From Mucilaginibacter aquatilis (GTDB taxonomy: Bacteria; Bacteroidota; Bacteroidia; Sphingobacteriales; Sphingobacteriaceae), in contig NZ_WQLA01000002.1 of NCBI RefSeq assembly GCF_009755275.1, forward strand, positions 620,001 through 684,000: a stretch of DNA of 64,000 nucleotides, given 5' to 3'. The notes below the pieces were generated by a model, which was given only the letters and a program-made list of their open reading frames with translations, had not been told where the DNA came from and ran no database searches. Shown here piece after piece: positions 17,094 to 26,164 of this stretch. The translations under genes were made by a program, and so were the position numbers. Position 1 is the stretch's first letter, and each line of letters starts with the position of its first letter.

Positions 17094-18086
17094 TTACACC
17101 TTCGGTCTTTCTATCAGCCTAATCAGTTCTTCGGTTGCTTTGTCTGATGTAATGCCTTCAGCTTCAGCCTTAAAATTCATCAGTACCCGATGACGTAATA
17201 CCGGCGCGGCCATTGCATGAATGTCTTCCATAATAACAGCGTACCGGCCTTTTAACAGCGCCCTTGCTTTGGCGGTTAATATTAACGCCTGCCCCGCGCG
17301 GGGGCCGGCTCCCCAACGTACCCACTCTTTTACATAGCTATAAGTACTGGTGTCAGGTCGGGTGGCGCGAATGAGCAAGCTGACATAGCGTACCAAATCG
17401 TCGCTAACGCTAACCTGCCTTACCAGGGCCTGCGCCTGTTGTATCTCTTCGGCTGTTATAACCGGGTTAACGGTTGCTTTGGTAGTGCCTGTAGTGCGGT
17501 TTAATATGGCAAACTCTTCCTGCTCGGTAGGGTAGCCTATTTGTATTAAAAGTAAAAAACGATCTAATTGTGCTTCGGGCAGCGGATATGTTCCTGCCTG
17601 CTCGATAGGGTTTTGTGTAGCCAGAATAAAGAAAGGCTTATCTAACGGATAGGTTTGGCCGCCGTAGGTTACTTCAAATTCCTGCATGGCCTCCAGTAAG
17701 GCCGATTGCGTTTTAGGAGGCGTACGGTTTATTTCATCGGCTAGTATAATGTTGGCAAACAGCGGCCCTTTGTTAAATTTAAAAAAGCGCTTACCGGTGG
17801 CATGGTCTTCTTCTAAAATTTCGGTACCGATGATATCAGTAGGCATCAAATCGGGCGTAAATTGTATACGGCGAAATGATAGGTGCAGCGCCTGCGACAT
17901 GGTTTTAACTAACAGTGTTTTGGCCAAGCCCGGCACGCCCTCTAACAAAGCATGGCCCCCTGCTAAAAAAGCTACCAAAAGCTCGTCCAAAATATGCTCT
18001 TGGCCTACAATTACTTTTTGTATTTCAGTTTTTAACTGTGGGAGTTTTGCCAGCAGTGATTTAACGTGAGTTTCTGTTAGTTCCAA
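17094..18086 (-). CDS. MoxR-family AAA+ ATPase
   Basis: A 330-residue AAA+ ATPase and first gene of the seven-gene operon. Walker A reads EGVPGLAKTLL, Walker B ANIILADEINR, sensor 1 FFILATQNPIEQAGTYPLPEAQLDRF, and a C-terminal helical lid ends near TSDKATEELIRLIERPKV. MoxR ATPases act as chaperones with vWA partners, for example in methanol dehydrogenase activation or, in Francisella and Leptospira, envelope stress tolerance. The downstream DUF58, BatA-like, DUF4175 and TldD/TldE genes are its expected partners. A 187-bp gap separates it from DUF58; the rest of the operon is tight. Confidence 0.95.
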   Translation of the reverse strand: MELTETHVKSLLAKLPQLKTEIQKVIVGQEHILDELLVAFLAGGHALLEGVPGLAKTLLVKTMSQALHLSFRRIQFTPDLMPTDIIGTEILEEDHATGKRFFKFNKGPLFANIILADEINRTPPKTQSALLEAMQEFEVTYGGQTYPLDKPFFILATQNPIEQAGTYPLPEAQLDRFLLLIQIGYPTEQEEFAILNRTTGTTKATVNPVITAEEIQQAQALVRQVSVSDDLVRYVSLLIRATRPDTSTYSYVKEWVRWGAGPRAGQALILTAKARALLKGRYAVIMEDIHAMAAPVLRHRVLMNFKAEAEGITSDKATEELIRLIERPKV

Positions 18087-18319
18087 AGCTTAAAAGTATT
18101 AAGGTAAGTAGTATGCTTGCTAAAGCAGGCATAATTATGCCGTGTAATTGCCAAATAGCATTTGGTTTGTGCATCAGGCATCACAATATATTGCGATTTG
18201 AGGTTAATTGTAGAATTATTTTGCAAAAATCTAAATCAAGTATTCAAAAAATTACAAACGCTGTAATTAAAAACGATAAACCGACAAAATTTTGTACTAC
18301 TTTTAGGTTTTTAACATAA

Positions 18320-18946
18320 ATGTTATTAGGCGCTAAGTTTACTTTTACCCGTTTAAGCTACCATTCGGGCGATTGGGATACCGATCAGCGTATGCCATCT
18401 AATATACTCAACTCATTGTTGGAGTATACAACTATACCCATTGATACTAAGGAAAAAATAGTAGCCTTAAGCAGTCCTGATATTTTTAATTATCCTTTTT
18501 GCTACTTGAGCGGGCATAAATTGGTGCAGTTTGATGCTCAAGAGCGTGCAAACTTTAAAAAGTATGTGCAAAACGGTGGATTTGTATTTGTAGATGACTG
18601 TAATCATGACATTGACGGCTTGTTTGCCAAATCATTTGAGGCACAAATGGCTTCATTGTTCGGGCCACAGGCTTTAAAAAAAATCCCTAACAATCATGAG
18701 CTGTATCGATCATTCTTTACGTTTGAAAAGGGCCCACCCAATACTTCGTTTGAACTTAATGGCTGGGGCGATGATTTAGTGCACGACTATTTGAAAGCTA
18801 TTACTATAAACGGGCGCATTGGTGTGCTGTATAGCAATAAAGATTACGGCTGCGAATGGGATTACGACTTCAGGAACAAGCGTTTTTTGGCCGAAGACAA
18901 TACCAAGTTCGGCGTAAATATTGTGGTTTATGCCATGAGTTCGTAA
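18320..18946 (+). CDS. DUF4159-domain protein
   Basis: A 208-residue single-domain protein. MLLGAKFTFTRLSYHSGDWDTDQRMPSNILNSLLEYTTIPI is the typical DUF4159 opening, followed by YLSGHKLVQFDAQERANFKKYVQNGGFVFVDDCNHDIDGLFAKSFE and a C-terminal ...GVLYSNKDYGCEWDYD...KFGVNIVVYAMS. The fold resembles a degenerate class I amidotransferase. No signal peptide is evident, although family members are often exported. It is divergent from moxR across 233 bp and belongs to the same functional neighbourhood in many Bacteroidota. No biochemical function is established. Confidence 0.87.
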   Translation: MLLGAKFTFTRLSYHSGDWDTDQRMPSNILNSLLEYTTIPIDTKEKIVALSSPDIFNYPFCYLSGHKLVQFDAQERANFKKYVQNGGFVFVDDCNHDIDGLFAKSFEAQMASLFGPQALKKIPNNHELYRSFFTFEKGPPNTSFELNGWGDDLVHDYLKAITINGRIGVLYSNKDYGCEWDYDFRNKRFLAEDNTKFGVNIVVYAMSS

Positions 18947-18955
18947 TTGAACACG

Positions 18956-18963
18956 TAACTTTG
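18956..18963 (+). promoter_or_regulatory. -7 promoter element of the RDD gene
   Basis: TAACTTTG fits the Bacteroidota -7 consensus TAnnTTTG. It ends 24 nt before the ATG at 18988, giving a leader of about 18 nt, and supports that start over the upstream in-frame ATG at 18856. No good TTG is present at the -33 position. Confidence 0.5.
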
Positions 18964-18987
18964 CCCCGCTTAAGGCGTTCAGTATTT

Positions 18988-19608
18988 ATGGATGAGTTTT
19001 TTGTAAAGGATGAAAAGGGAGAGAAAGGCCCTTTTACGTTTGATGAATTAACAGACGGCCGCTTAGAACCCGATGATTTGGTGCGTACGCCCGGCTCTGA
19101 GTGGGAACGCGCTGCCGATTTAGATGGTTTTTCTGAATACTTCCGTTTTGAAGGTTATTTCTTTCCAACCGAAACCAATTTAGCCGGTTTTGGAATCAGG
19201 TTCCTTGCCTTCTTTATTGATCATTTTGCCATATCATTTGTAATAGGAATTGGTTTAAACATTTTTGCCGACAAGCTGCCTTACAAAATAACCGAATGGG
19301 ACGTGAAGAATGTTGACCTGATGCTATGGTTGCAGGAAATTTACGCTGTGGGCTTGATAGTATACAACATTGTACTATGTAGTTTACCATTAAGCAGCAC
19401 GTTAGGGCAATACCTTTGCCGCCTGGTGGTTGTTGATGCCAACGGGCAAAAAATTAGCGTACTTAAAGCTGTTATAAGAGGTTTAGCTAAGCTGTTATCA
19501 ATAGGTTTGTATGGTTTGGGTACGGTATCAATTTTTTTTACGCAATACCGCCAGTCGTTACATGATATATTAGCCCGTACATACGTTATACGTCGCGACG
19601 TATTATAG
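18988..19608 (+). CDS. RDD-family membrane protein with N-terminal GYF-like domain
   Basis: A 206-residue protein starting MDEFFVKDEKGEKGPFTFDELTDGRLEPDDLVRTPGSEWERAADLDGFSEYF, a GYF_2-type domain (peptide-binding, with the GPFTFDEL motif). An RDD membrane domain follows: GFGIRFLAFFIDHFAISFVIGIGLNIF, then LIVYNIVLCSLPLSSTLGQYLCRLVVVDANGQKISVLKAVIRGLAKLL and LYGLGTVSIFFTQYRQSLHDILARTYVI. The Arg of FLAFFID replaces the classical RxxAxxID pattern loosely. RDD proteins are three-helix proteins; some act in Na+/H+ exchange, most are uncharacterised. The start at 18856 would overlap the DUF4159 gene and is rejected. Confidence 0.85.
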   Translation: MDEFFVKDEKGEKGPFTFDELTDGRLEPDDLVRTPGSEWERAADLDGFSEYFRFEGYFFPTETNLAGFGIRFLAFFIDHFAISFVIGIGLNIFADKLPYKITEWDVKNVDLMLWLQEIYAVGLIVYNIVLCSLPLSSTLGQYLCRLVVVDANGQKISVLKAVIRGLAKLLSIGLYGLGTVSIFFTQYRQSLHDILARTYVIRRDVL

Positions 19609-19718
19609 GCCAATTAATTCGTTACAAAAGTATCTGTAACCCTTTGCTTTATTGGCACTAAACTTGCTACTTAATTATCGAAATAATTAGTAGTAAACAA
19701 CTTAAAGTCGAAAATAAA

Positions 19719-19919
19719 ATGGGTTTATTAAAATGGGCCATTGTAGGCGCAGCAGCAGCCTACGGCATTAAATACGTAACCGAAAAACGTAAAGAAGACG
19801 GCAAATCTATCATTGATGACTGGAACGAAAAAGCTCCGGAATGGATGGAAAAAGCTAAACAATATACAGATGAAGCGGTTTCGAGAGCAACCAGCAAAGT
19901 GAGAGAGAATTACCAATAA
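19719..19919 (+). CDS. Small YtxH-like protein
   Basis: A 66-residue protein with one short membrane-associating N-terminal helix (MGLLKWAIVGAAAAYGIKYV) and an amphipathic charged helix (KEDGKSIIDDWNEKAPEWMEKAKQYTDEAVSRATSKV). The layout resembles YtxH/CsbD-type general stress proteins. It ends just before a strong terminator, so the frame is supported by context. The family assignment is tentative and the function is unknown. Confidence 0.7.
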   Translation: MGLLKWAIVGAAAAYGIKYVTEKRKEDGKSIIDDWNEKAPEWMEKAKQYTDEAVSRATSKVRENYQ

Positions 19920-19925
19920 TAATTG

Positions 19926-19949
19926 AGGGGGCTAATAAGCCCCCTTTTT
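19926..19949 (+). terminator. Intrinsic terminator after the YtxH-like gene
   Basis: Stem AGGGGGCT (19926-19933) with AGCCCCCT (19938-19945), loop AATA, then TTTT. It starts 7 nt after the stop codon. The convergent kinase gene ends at 19955. Confidence 0.9.
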
Positions 19950-19954
19950 ATTTA

Positions 19955-21013
19955 CTAAGCAGGCAACGGAAGTTTAATAATAAACTTAGCTCCTTTGCCA
20001 TCTCCCTCACTTTCGGCAATAAGACTGCCGCCATGATATTTAATTATCTTGCGGGTAAAATAAAGCCCCAGGCCGTTTGAACTTTCGCCCATAGTGCCAC
20101 TCCTGCTTGATTTTGTGAACGGTTCAAAAGAAGGTGCATTTGCAGCAGTAAACCCAATTCCATAATCAATTACTCTGATCATGATGTGATCATCCATAAC
20201 TGCCGCGCGTATCATTACCTCGCTATTGCGCCGGCTGAACTTAATAGCGTTTGTTATTAAGTTGCTTAACGCCATGCTAAACAGTTCATCATTAACTTTA
20301 ATTTGTATGGTAGGTGCTACATCGGTAAGAATCTGCAGTTTTTTGTTTTGCAAACTGGTTGAGTGGTCGTTAAGCACTTTGCTAAGCATAGGTTCTAAAA
20401 ATAGTACATGCGGCTCATTACCCTCAGTAAACTCGCTGGTGGCTAAGTTTAAAACAGAGGTGATAAGCTGGAGCTGATACTGGGTAGATTGCCTAATTAA
20501 ATTAATATACTCCTCTTTTGAGTCATTATCAGTGTCTTCCTTCATCAAATGTGTAATAGTTAACACATTGTGCAGTGGAGTTTTTAAATCGTGCGAAAGC
20601 AGATAAATAAAATCGCGCTTCTCTTTAATCAGGTTATCTAGCTCCTGCAAAGCGGTGCAGGTATTACTCATTAGCAGGCCTGCCTCGTCTTTAAAATCTG
20701 TTGGTAATTGCGGCAGCTTTTTGTTACTCAAATAATCAATAAGCGCATTTTTGGTTTCAACAATGGGTCGTGCCAGGGCATTTTGCATAAGTAAGGTTAC
20801 CGCACAAGCTACCAGCGTAAATCCAAGGGTTGATAAAATTACCATGCCCGGCGTTAGTGAAGTAAAGTCAGACAGGGTAATGAATGTGATAATACCAATT
20901 AAAGGAATGTGAACGCCTACAAAAGCTATAAAAAGGTATTTAAAAGAATAGTTCCTGTCCAAATATCTGAATTTAGACAGCGAGGTGTAAAGTCGCATAT
21001 CGGTCATACGCAC
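19955..21013 (-). CDS. Sensor histidine kinase (orphan)
   Basis: A 352-residue kinase with two membrane helices near residues 25-45 and 53-75 (YLFIAFVGVHIPLIGIITFITL and GMVILSTLGFTLVACAVTLLM) and almost no periplasmic loop. It has the H-box LLSHDLKTPLHNVLTITHLM, N-box NLITNAIKFSRRNSEV, G1 box VIDYGIGFTAAN and G2 NGLGLYFTRKIIKYHGG. The lack of a sensor loop suggests that it senses the membrane or an internal cue. No response regulator is adjacent, so the partner is unknown. The start could also be Met3 or Met6. Confidence 0.92.
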   Translation of the reverse strand: MRMTDMRLYTSLSKFRYLDRNYSFKYLFIAFVGVHIPLIGIITFITLSDFTSLTPGMVILSTLGFTLVACAVTLLMQNALARPIVETKNALIDYLSNKKLPQLPTDFKDEAGLLMSNTCTALQELDNLIKEKRDFIYLLSHDLKTPLHNVLTITHLMKEDTDNDSKEEYINLIRQSTQYQLQLITSVLNLATSEFTEGNEPHVLFLEPMLSKVLNDHSTSLQNKKLQILTDVAPTIQIKVNDELFSMALSNLITNAIKFSRRNSEVMIRAAVMDDHIMIRVIDYGIGFTAANAPSFEPFTKSSRSGTMGESSNGLGLYFTRKIIKYHGGSLIAESEGDGKGAKFIIKLPLPA

Positions 21014-21147
21014 AATAAATTTTAAAATAATTAGGTTGTGCTGTTTACGATGATATACACAAAAATGTTGTGAAATATTTTAAAAGGATAGTTAAAATAT
21101 TTCACAACCTGCTGTGCAGTTACTACTGCATTATTTATGCAAGCTTT

Positions 21148-23127
21148 TTACTTGAACGGAATATGTAGAATGTTGAATGAGTAAGGTTTAAGCTCAAGCG
21201 TTACTGTTTTACCTTTCACGTTTACACGTTCATCAACCGGGCTTACTTTTGTAGCGGCGTCAAAAGAGTTAACTGCTTTTAAATCATTGCTCATTGATGT
21301 AACAATAGCGGTAGCCCCCAGCTTTTTGCCACTTTTAATTTGCAAGTTTTGAGCTTTTGCTTTGTTTGAAGCATTAACCATCTTGATGATAAGCTCATTT
21401 TTATTCTGGTCTATTACAGCTGACGCATATAAACTATCCTGACCGGCAATTACTTTGTTTGCCTGCTTAATGTCGACCACATTGGTGCCTTTATTAAGCG
21501 AGTACAATTTTTGAACATAGTAATCGGGCGTACCGTATATGCTGGTATTGTCCACCCAAATCATATCGGGCGACCACTGCCATCCATCAGTATGAGCAAA
21601 TAGCGGTGCATATGAAGCCATGTTAACAACACTTGCATTGCGCTCAAGGCCGGTTAAAAATGCTGCCTCGGCAAGGGCTGCGCGCCAGTTGTTGATGTTT
21701 GGTCCGTTTGGTTCATTTTTGGTGTGAGCAGCATACTCTCCGGCAAAAACCTTTGATCCGTTCTTATCATAGCTGTCATAACGGGCAGCATTGCTAAAAA
21801 ACCATTCCGGCGAGCGATAGTAATGCTCGTCAACAAAATCAGCTTTATTTTTACGGTGAGCATTGTTAAGCAGGTCAAAACGTGCCCCATCTGGATCAGT
21901 ACCCGAACTGTTAATTAGCTTTATGGCCGGATACTTTTCTTTCATAGCCTTGGTAAAAATGGCCAGGCGTTCTAAATATTGAGGCCCCCAGTTTTCGTTA
22001 CCAATACCCATCATTTTGAGGTTAAATGGTGCCGGGTGACCCATGTCAGCACGTTTTTTACCCCATGTAGAAGTTATCGGGCCATTTGCAAACTCAACCA
22101 AATCCAATGCATCCTGTACGTAAGGGCCCAACTGATCTAATGGTACAAGCTCGGCAGTATTAAACTGGCAAGCCATGCCACAATTTAATATAGGAAGTGG
22201 TTCGGCGCCAATATCTTCGCACATTTGAAAATACTCAAAAAAGCCCAGACCAAAAGATTGAAAATAATCGGGTGCCGGTTTGTGTTTAAATTCGGTGTTC
22301 CAGCGGTTCATAATCAGCTCCCGCTCTTCAATGGGGCCAATTGTTTTTTTCCACTGGTAACGGTTTGCCAGGTCACGACCTTCCACAATACATCCACCCG
22401 GAAAGCGTACAAAACCTGGTTTCATATCGGCCAGCATCTGTACCATATCGGCACGCAAACCACCGGGGCGTTGCTTCCAGGTATCAGCCGGGAAAAGCGA
22501 TATCATATCAAGATCAATACTTCCGCTTCCTTCAAACCAAATTTGAAATTTTCCTTTTTTAACATCAGTGTTGGCGGTAAAACCGGTAGTTTGTTTATGC
22601 CATGTAGTTCCGCTTTGTTCCGGGTTAAGCATGCCGCTTCCTACTGCTTTGCCGTTTTCATCAAGTAGCTGCAAGTGCATTTTAAGGCCTTTGGATGCCT
22701 GGCGATACATTACCGAAAAGTTATAACGCAAACCTTTTTTTATGCCTATTCCTCTAAATCCTTCATTAGTAAGGGTTGCATCTGTTGGTGCATCAGCATC
22801 TTTTAAATTTACCCTTAAATAGCGCGGGTTGTTTTCTGCAGCTTCCTGCCTGTTAAGCACAAGTACATCGCCTTCGTTTATTTTTTTGCCTTTTACCGCC
22901 CAGCCCATTAACGGCGTGGTAAATTCAAACGAGCGGTTTTTAATAAGTTCGGCATATAGGCCTCCGTCAGCACCAAGGTTTATATCTTCGAAAAATACGC
23001 CCCACATAGTTGGCTGTATTTTGGCCGTTAACTTATCGGCGTTAATAACTACGGGCTGACTTTTTTGAGCAACGGCATTTAAAGAGAGCACAGAAGCGCA
23101 GCAAGCGGCAAGAAATTTAATTCTCAT
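21148..23127 (-). CDS. Alpha-L-arabinofuranosidase, GH51
   Basis: A 659-residue exported enzyme releasing terminal L-arabinofuranose from arabinan or arabinoxylan side chains. A signal peptide ends near NAVAQ. QPTMWGVFFEDINLGADGGLYAELIKNRSFEF is the GH51 opening. Residues about 70-215 form an inserted carbohydrate-binding-like sandwich. The TIM barrel has the acid/base Glu378 (MGIGNENWGPQYLE) and nucleophile Glu464 (VFAGEYAAHT), and a C-terminal beta domain follows. It is part of a leftward glycosidase cluster, 245 bp downstream of the GH106 gene, so it may have its own promoter. Confidence 0.95.
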   Translation of the reverse strand: MRIKFLAACCASVLSLNAVAQKSQPVVINADKLTAKIQPTMWGVFFEDINLGADGGLYAELIKNRSFEFTTPLMGWAVKGKKINEGDVLVLNRQEAAENNPRYLRVNLKDADAPTDATLTNEGFRGIGIKKGLRYNFSVMYRQASKGLKMHLQLLDENGKAVGSGMLNPEQSGTTWHKQTTGFTANTDVKKGKFQIWFEGSGSIDLDMISLFPADTWKQRPGGLRADMVQMLADMKPGFVRFPGGCIVEGRDLANRYQWKKTIGPIEERELIMNRWNTEFKHKPAPDYFQSFGLGFFEYFQMCEDIGAEPLPILNCGMACQFNTAELVPLDQLGPYVQDALDLVEFANGPITSTWGKKRADMGHPAPFNLKMMGIGNENWGPQYLERLAIFTKAMKEKYPAIKLINSSGTDPDGARFDLLNNAHRKNKADFVDEHYYRSPEWFFSNAARYDSYDKNGSKVFAGEYAAHTKNEPNGPNINNWRAALAEAAFLTGLERNASVVNMASYAPLFAHTDGWQWSPDMIWVDNTSIYGTPDYYVQKLYSLNKGTNVVDIKQANKVIAGQDSLYASAVIDQNKNELIIKMVNASNKAKAQNLQIKSGKKLGATAIVTSMSNDLKAVNSFDAATKVSPVDERVNVKGKTVTLELKPYSFNILHIPFK

Positions 23128-23221
23128 AAATTGTCAAGTTTACAATTAAAAAGGTGTGCGTCACAAACTCAGCCCTGAGGGCTAATTTTTTTCACAAAAA
23201 ATTGCTTATGGAGTTTAGATA

Positions 23222-23238
23222 GCAGATTTATAATCTGC
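23222..23238. promoter_or_regulatory. 17-bp palindrome upstream of GH51
   Basis: GCAGATT-TAT-AATCTGC, perfect 7-bp arms around TAT, 95 bp upstream of the GH51 start codon. It has the size of a dimeric regulator site. No regulator gene is adjacent, so the binder is unknown. Confidence 0.35.
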
Positions 23239-23329
23239 GGTTAATTTAAGTAAATTTTGAAACTTACCAAGCAGGCAATTGAACGTTTGTACGCAGGTAC
23301 AAGAGGAGAGGTGTTAAAGTGCTGGAAGT

Positions 23330-23367
23330 ATATCACAAGCAGCCGTAAGTGCAGTTGCTTGTGATAT
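23330..23367 (-). terminator. Hairpin after the GH106 gene
   Basis: Perfect 12-bp stem ATATCACAAGCA (23330-23341) with TGCTTGTGATAT (23356-23367) and a 14-nt loop, 6 nt beyond the GH106 stop. No T-run follows on the minus strand, so it may protect the mRNA 3' end rather than terminate. Confidence 0.5.
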
Positions 23368-23372
23368 GAATA

Positions 23373-26147
23373 TTAATATTTTACAATTTTGACCGGCCCT
23401 ATCAGTCCTGACGGCATAGGTGTCCAGTTACTGGCGTCAAATGACTTGTAGTTGATATTTACAAAGTTAATTTCGTGGTATTTACGCCACTCCATCTTGT
23501 TTTGATCCATGTAGCGGATGCGGTTGGCCATCAGGTTATCAACCTCAATTTTAATTGTATTTACACCAGTTTTAAGGTAGCTGCCAACCCGGACTTTAAA
23601 CGGAATGCTCCATAAAATGCCCACCTCTTTATCGTTTATCCAAACGCGGGCGCTTTCATCAACCTGGCCTAAATCTAGCACGTACTGGCCTGTGATTTTA
23701 GCTGCAACATTGAACGTACTGGTATATACTCCCGTGCCCGAAAAGTTGACTGCATCAGTGTCACCTAAATCGGTCCATGATTTGACCTTGTCCAGCTTTT
23801 TAGCAGCTGGCACAATCGGGCCACCTTGGGTAAATTGCAGTGTCCATGGGTTTTTTAGTTCTATTTCACCAGTCGCTTTTTCTAAATAGGACCACTTAGA
23901 TATGCCTGTTTTAGGTTGAGTACTGGCAAATAAAATCATGGCCTCGCCCGATTGTAGTTGCACCCTTACATTTGTTTTGCCATTCGCTGCAGCCGAAGAT
24001 GCCAAGCCATAAGCACTGCTTTGTGGATCCATCATCATAACACTCGAAAAAGTACCATTCAGCGGAATGCGGGTATCAATTGCTTTAGCGGTATGGTTAA
24101 CCAGATAATAGTATTTATTACCGCCAACATTGCGGCGTATAAACTGCAAGCCACTTTCTACCAGTTTTTCGGCCGGAATATTAGCGTAAGCAAGTGCATT
24201 ACCTAAGTTATCTGCCAGTAACACCTTACCAGCGCCAACATTTGCCTGTTTTACACCACTGCCGGCACTGATGAATTTCAGGGCAGCCAAAATTTGCTTT
24301 TGCTGAGCGCGGCGTTCATCTACTTTGGCCAGGCCGGGTACATCTTCAGGTAACTTCTGGAATATAACGGTTGCACCTTGCTGTGCCAGCTTTAATATGC
24401 TTTGCAGGGTTTCATTAGGCATCATGGTACACTCGGGCACTACCAGCGTTTTGTACAACGCATTGGCGCTTGTTTTAACGCCCACCTGGCTGCCCGCGCT
24501 TTTCATTAAGGCTAGGTCTGAAGCAAAATCAATGCTGTATCCTTGCTTTTGCAGTTTAACGGCGTTTTTATAAAACGCGGTTGGAATAAGCCACTCGTTA
24601 ATATCATGTATTGCCATGGGCATGTCTAGTCCTTTGGGGTGGTTCCAGGCATCATATATGGGCCAGTACATCAAGATTTCATTGTCGGCCTTGCCAGCTT
24701 GTAGTACCGATTGAACGCGGGTTATGTAGCCGTTAAGCCCGGGGGCATGGCTCCACAAGCTGTTATCAGGCACCATGTTCATTGAGGCGTAAAACAGCCA
24801 TCCTGGAAACTTAATGTCATCAGGCGAATAAGTTGTGCCATGATAAAACACATGATTTACACCCGACAGAAAAATCTGTTCAACCTCAGGTTTGCACTGT
24901 GAATATGATGTTTTAAAATGTTCAGTAAGCCAGGTAAAGGTTTCGCTTGATATAAGCGGTTTGCCGTTAACATGCCCTGCCGATGAAGCAAATTTCAACA
25001 TGATGGGGTTTGGGTCAACATTTCGTACATCCGCACTATCGCGGCGTAAACCCGGTATAGGAAATTTGCTCGAGCCGAAGGTTTCGCACTCTGGTATATC
25101 AACGGTACCGTACAAATCAAGCAAGTTACCCGGCGATCCGTGTGACTGGTTTTTGGTAATGCTTTTGAGGCCATGTGCCCAGTTGGTCCAGTTTTGAGTA
25201 AAGTTATGCAACAGCATGTTACTCATGGTTTCGCGGTAATCACTTTTTACGCGGCCAACCGTTTCGTTTTCCTCTTTGCTGTTTAGCTCGCGGATATGCA
25301 TGCGCAAGTCATAGCCATGATCTTTTTTAAAAACATCAAATAACTCGGGCGACCAGCTTGCACCGTAAACCTCATAGCTATCATTAAAGTAAGCACGCAC
25401 TTTAGGTTGGCGGCCTTTGTAGGCATTGGTAAAGCGGGCTAAGTAAACATCAGTTGCCGACTTTGATAAATGATTTAAAGTAAAACCCTCGCCGCCCGGA
25501 GCTGCGCGTTTTACTTTTTGCAGAGTTTTGCCCGCAAATGCAGCAAAAACTTCTGTTTTTGAAGTAACAGGCTGCATATTTAAGTTGCCCGCTGCATCTA
25601 CCTTACTCATTAAATCGGTGGCGTTACCTTTTTCGTCATAAGCTACCAAAGCCTGTAAAACGGCTATGCCCTGCTGCTTTACATCGTTAACACGTATAGC
25701 TTCTTTTACAATTTCGCCGGGGTTTAGCTTATACGTTTGTATAATGAGTTTGGTGGCAGCATCGGCCGTTTTAATTTGTGGGCCGCCAAAAGGCCAGCCC
25801 GTGCCTGTGTTCATATCAACGCCCATACCTAGCGTTGCAGCTGTGCCGGCAGTATAGTTGAGCATATCCATCCACTTGGGCGACAGGAAGTCAATATACC
25901 GGCCTTCATAACCAATAGCACCGTATATAGGAGTTACTTCAACACCACCAAAACCGGCCTGCTGATATTTTTTAAGCAGCATGCCTATATTTTTTTGGTC
26001 TACCGCATTACCCATCCACCACCAGCGAGTCCAGGGGCGGGTTTGGGCTGTTACTTTAGGCCAAATCAACGGTTGTTTGGTCTGTCCTGCTGCGGCAGTT
26101 GCTGCCATGCAAAACGCACTTATAAACAAAAATTTCTTTGCTAACAT
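23373..26147 (-). CDS. GH106-like alpha-L-rhamnosidase
   Basis: A 924-residue exported glycosidase. The signal peptide ends near AAAGQ. The opening WPKVTAQTRPWTRWWWMGNAVDQKNIGMLLKKYQQAGFGGVEVTPIYGAIGYEGRYIDFLSPKWMDML is characteristic of the GH106-type rhamnosidases of Bacteroidota (TIM barrel, calcium-dependent inverting enzymes), with downstream domains and a C-terminal galactose-binding-like sandwich (VNFSGTGVYTSTFNVAAK...YVLDLGQVDESARVWINDKEVGILW). The rhaM gene lies 17 nt upstream in the same direction, which supports rhamnose as the product. It probably acts on rhamnogalacturonan or rhamnosylated plant glycosides. Confidence 0.88.
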   Translation of the reverse strand: MLAKKFLFISAFCMAATAAAGQTKQPLIWPKVTAQTRPWTRWWWMGNAVDQKNIGMLLKKYQQAGFGGVEVTPIYGAIGYEGRYIDFLSPKWMDMLNYTAGTAATLGMGVDMNTGTGWPFGGPQIKTADAATKLIIQTYKLNPGEIVKEAIRVNDVKQQGIAVLQALVAYDEKGNATDLMSKVDAAGNLNMQPVTSKTEVFAAFAGKTLQKVKRAAPGGEGFTLNHLSKSATDVYLARFTNAYKGRQPKVRAYFNDSYEVYGASWSPELFDVFKKDHGYDLRMHIRELNSKEENETVGRVKSDYRETMSNMLLHNFTQNWTNWAHGLKSITKNQSHGSPGNLLDLYGTVDIPECETFGSSKFPIPGLRRDSADVRNVDPNPIMLKFASSAGHVNGKPLISSETFTWLTEHFKTSYSQCKPEVEQIFLSGVNHVFYHGTTYSPDDIKFPGWLFYASMNMVPDNSLWSHAPGLNGYITRVQSVLQAGKADNEILMYWPIYDAWNHPKGLDMPMAIHDINEWLIPTAFYKNAVKLQKQGYSIDFASDLALMKSAGSQVGVKTSANALYKTLVVPECTMMPNETLQSILKLAQQGATVIFQKLPEDVPGLAKVDERRAQQKQILAALKFISAGSGVKQANVGAGKVLLADNLGNALAYANIPAEKLVESGLQFIRRNVGGNKYYYLVNHTAKAIDTRIPLNGTFSSVMMMDPQSSAYGLASSAAANGKTNVRVQLQSGEAMILFASTQPKTGISKWSYLEKATGEIELKNPWTLQFTQGGPIVPAAKKLDKVKSWTDLGDTDAVNFSGTGVYTSTFNVAAKITGQYVLDLGQVDESARVWINDKEVGILWSIPFKVRVGSYLKTGVNTIKIEVDNLMANRIRYMDQNKMEWRKYHEINFVNINYKSFDASNWTPMPSGLIGPVKIVKY

Positions 26148-26164
26148 ATATTGTAAAATGAGCG

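Noticed and set aside
18856..18987. N-terminal extension of the RDD/GYF protein
   Set aside because: It overlaps the DUF4159 coding sequence, and a promoter box lies between the two starts.
23171..23183. AGCCC-TGA-GGGCT hairpin followed by a T-run on the plus strand
   Set aside because: No plus-strand gene ends here, so a terminator role has no transcript to act on.
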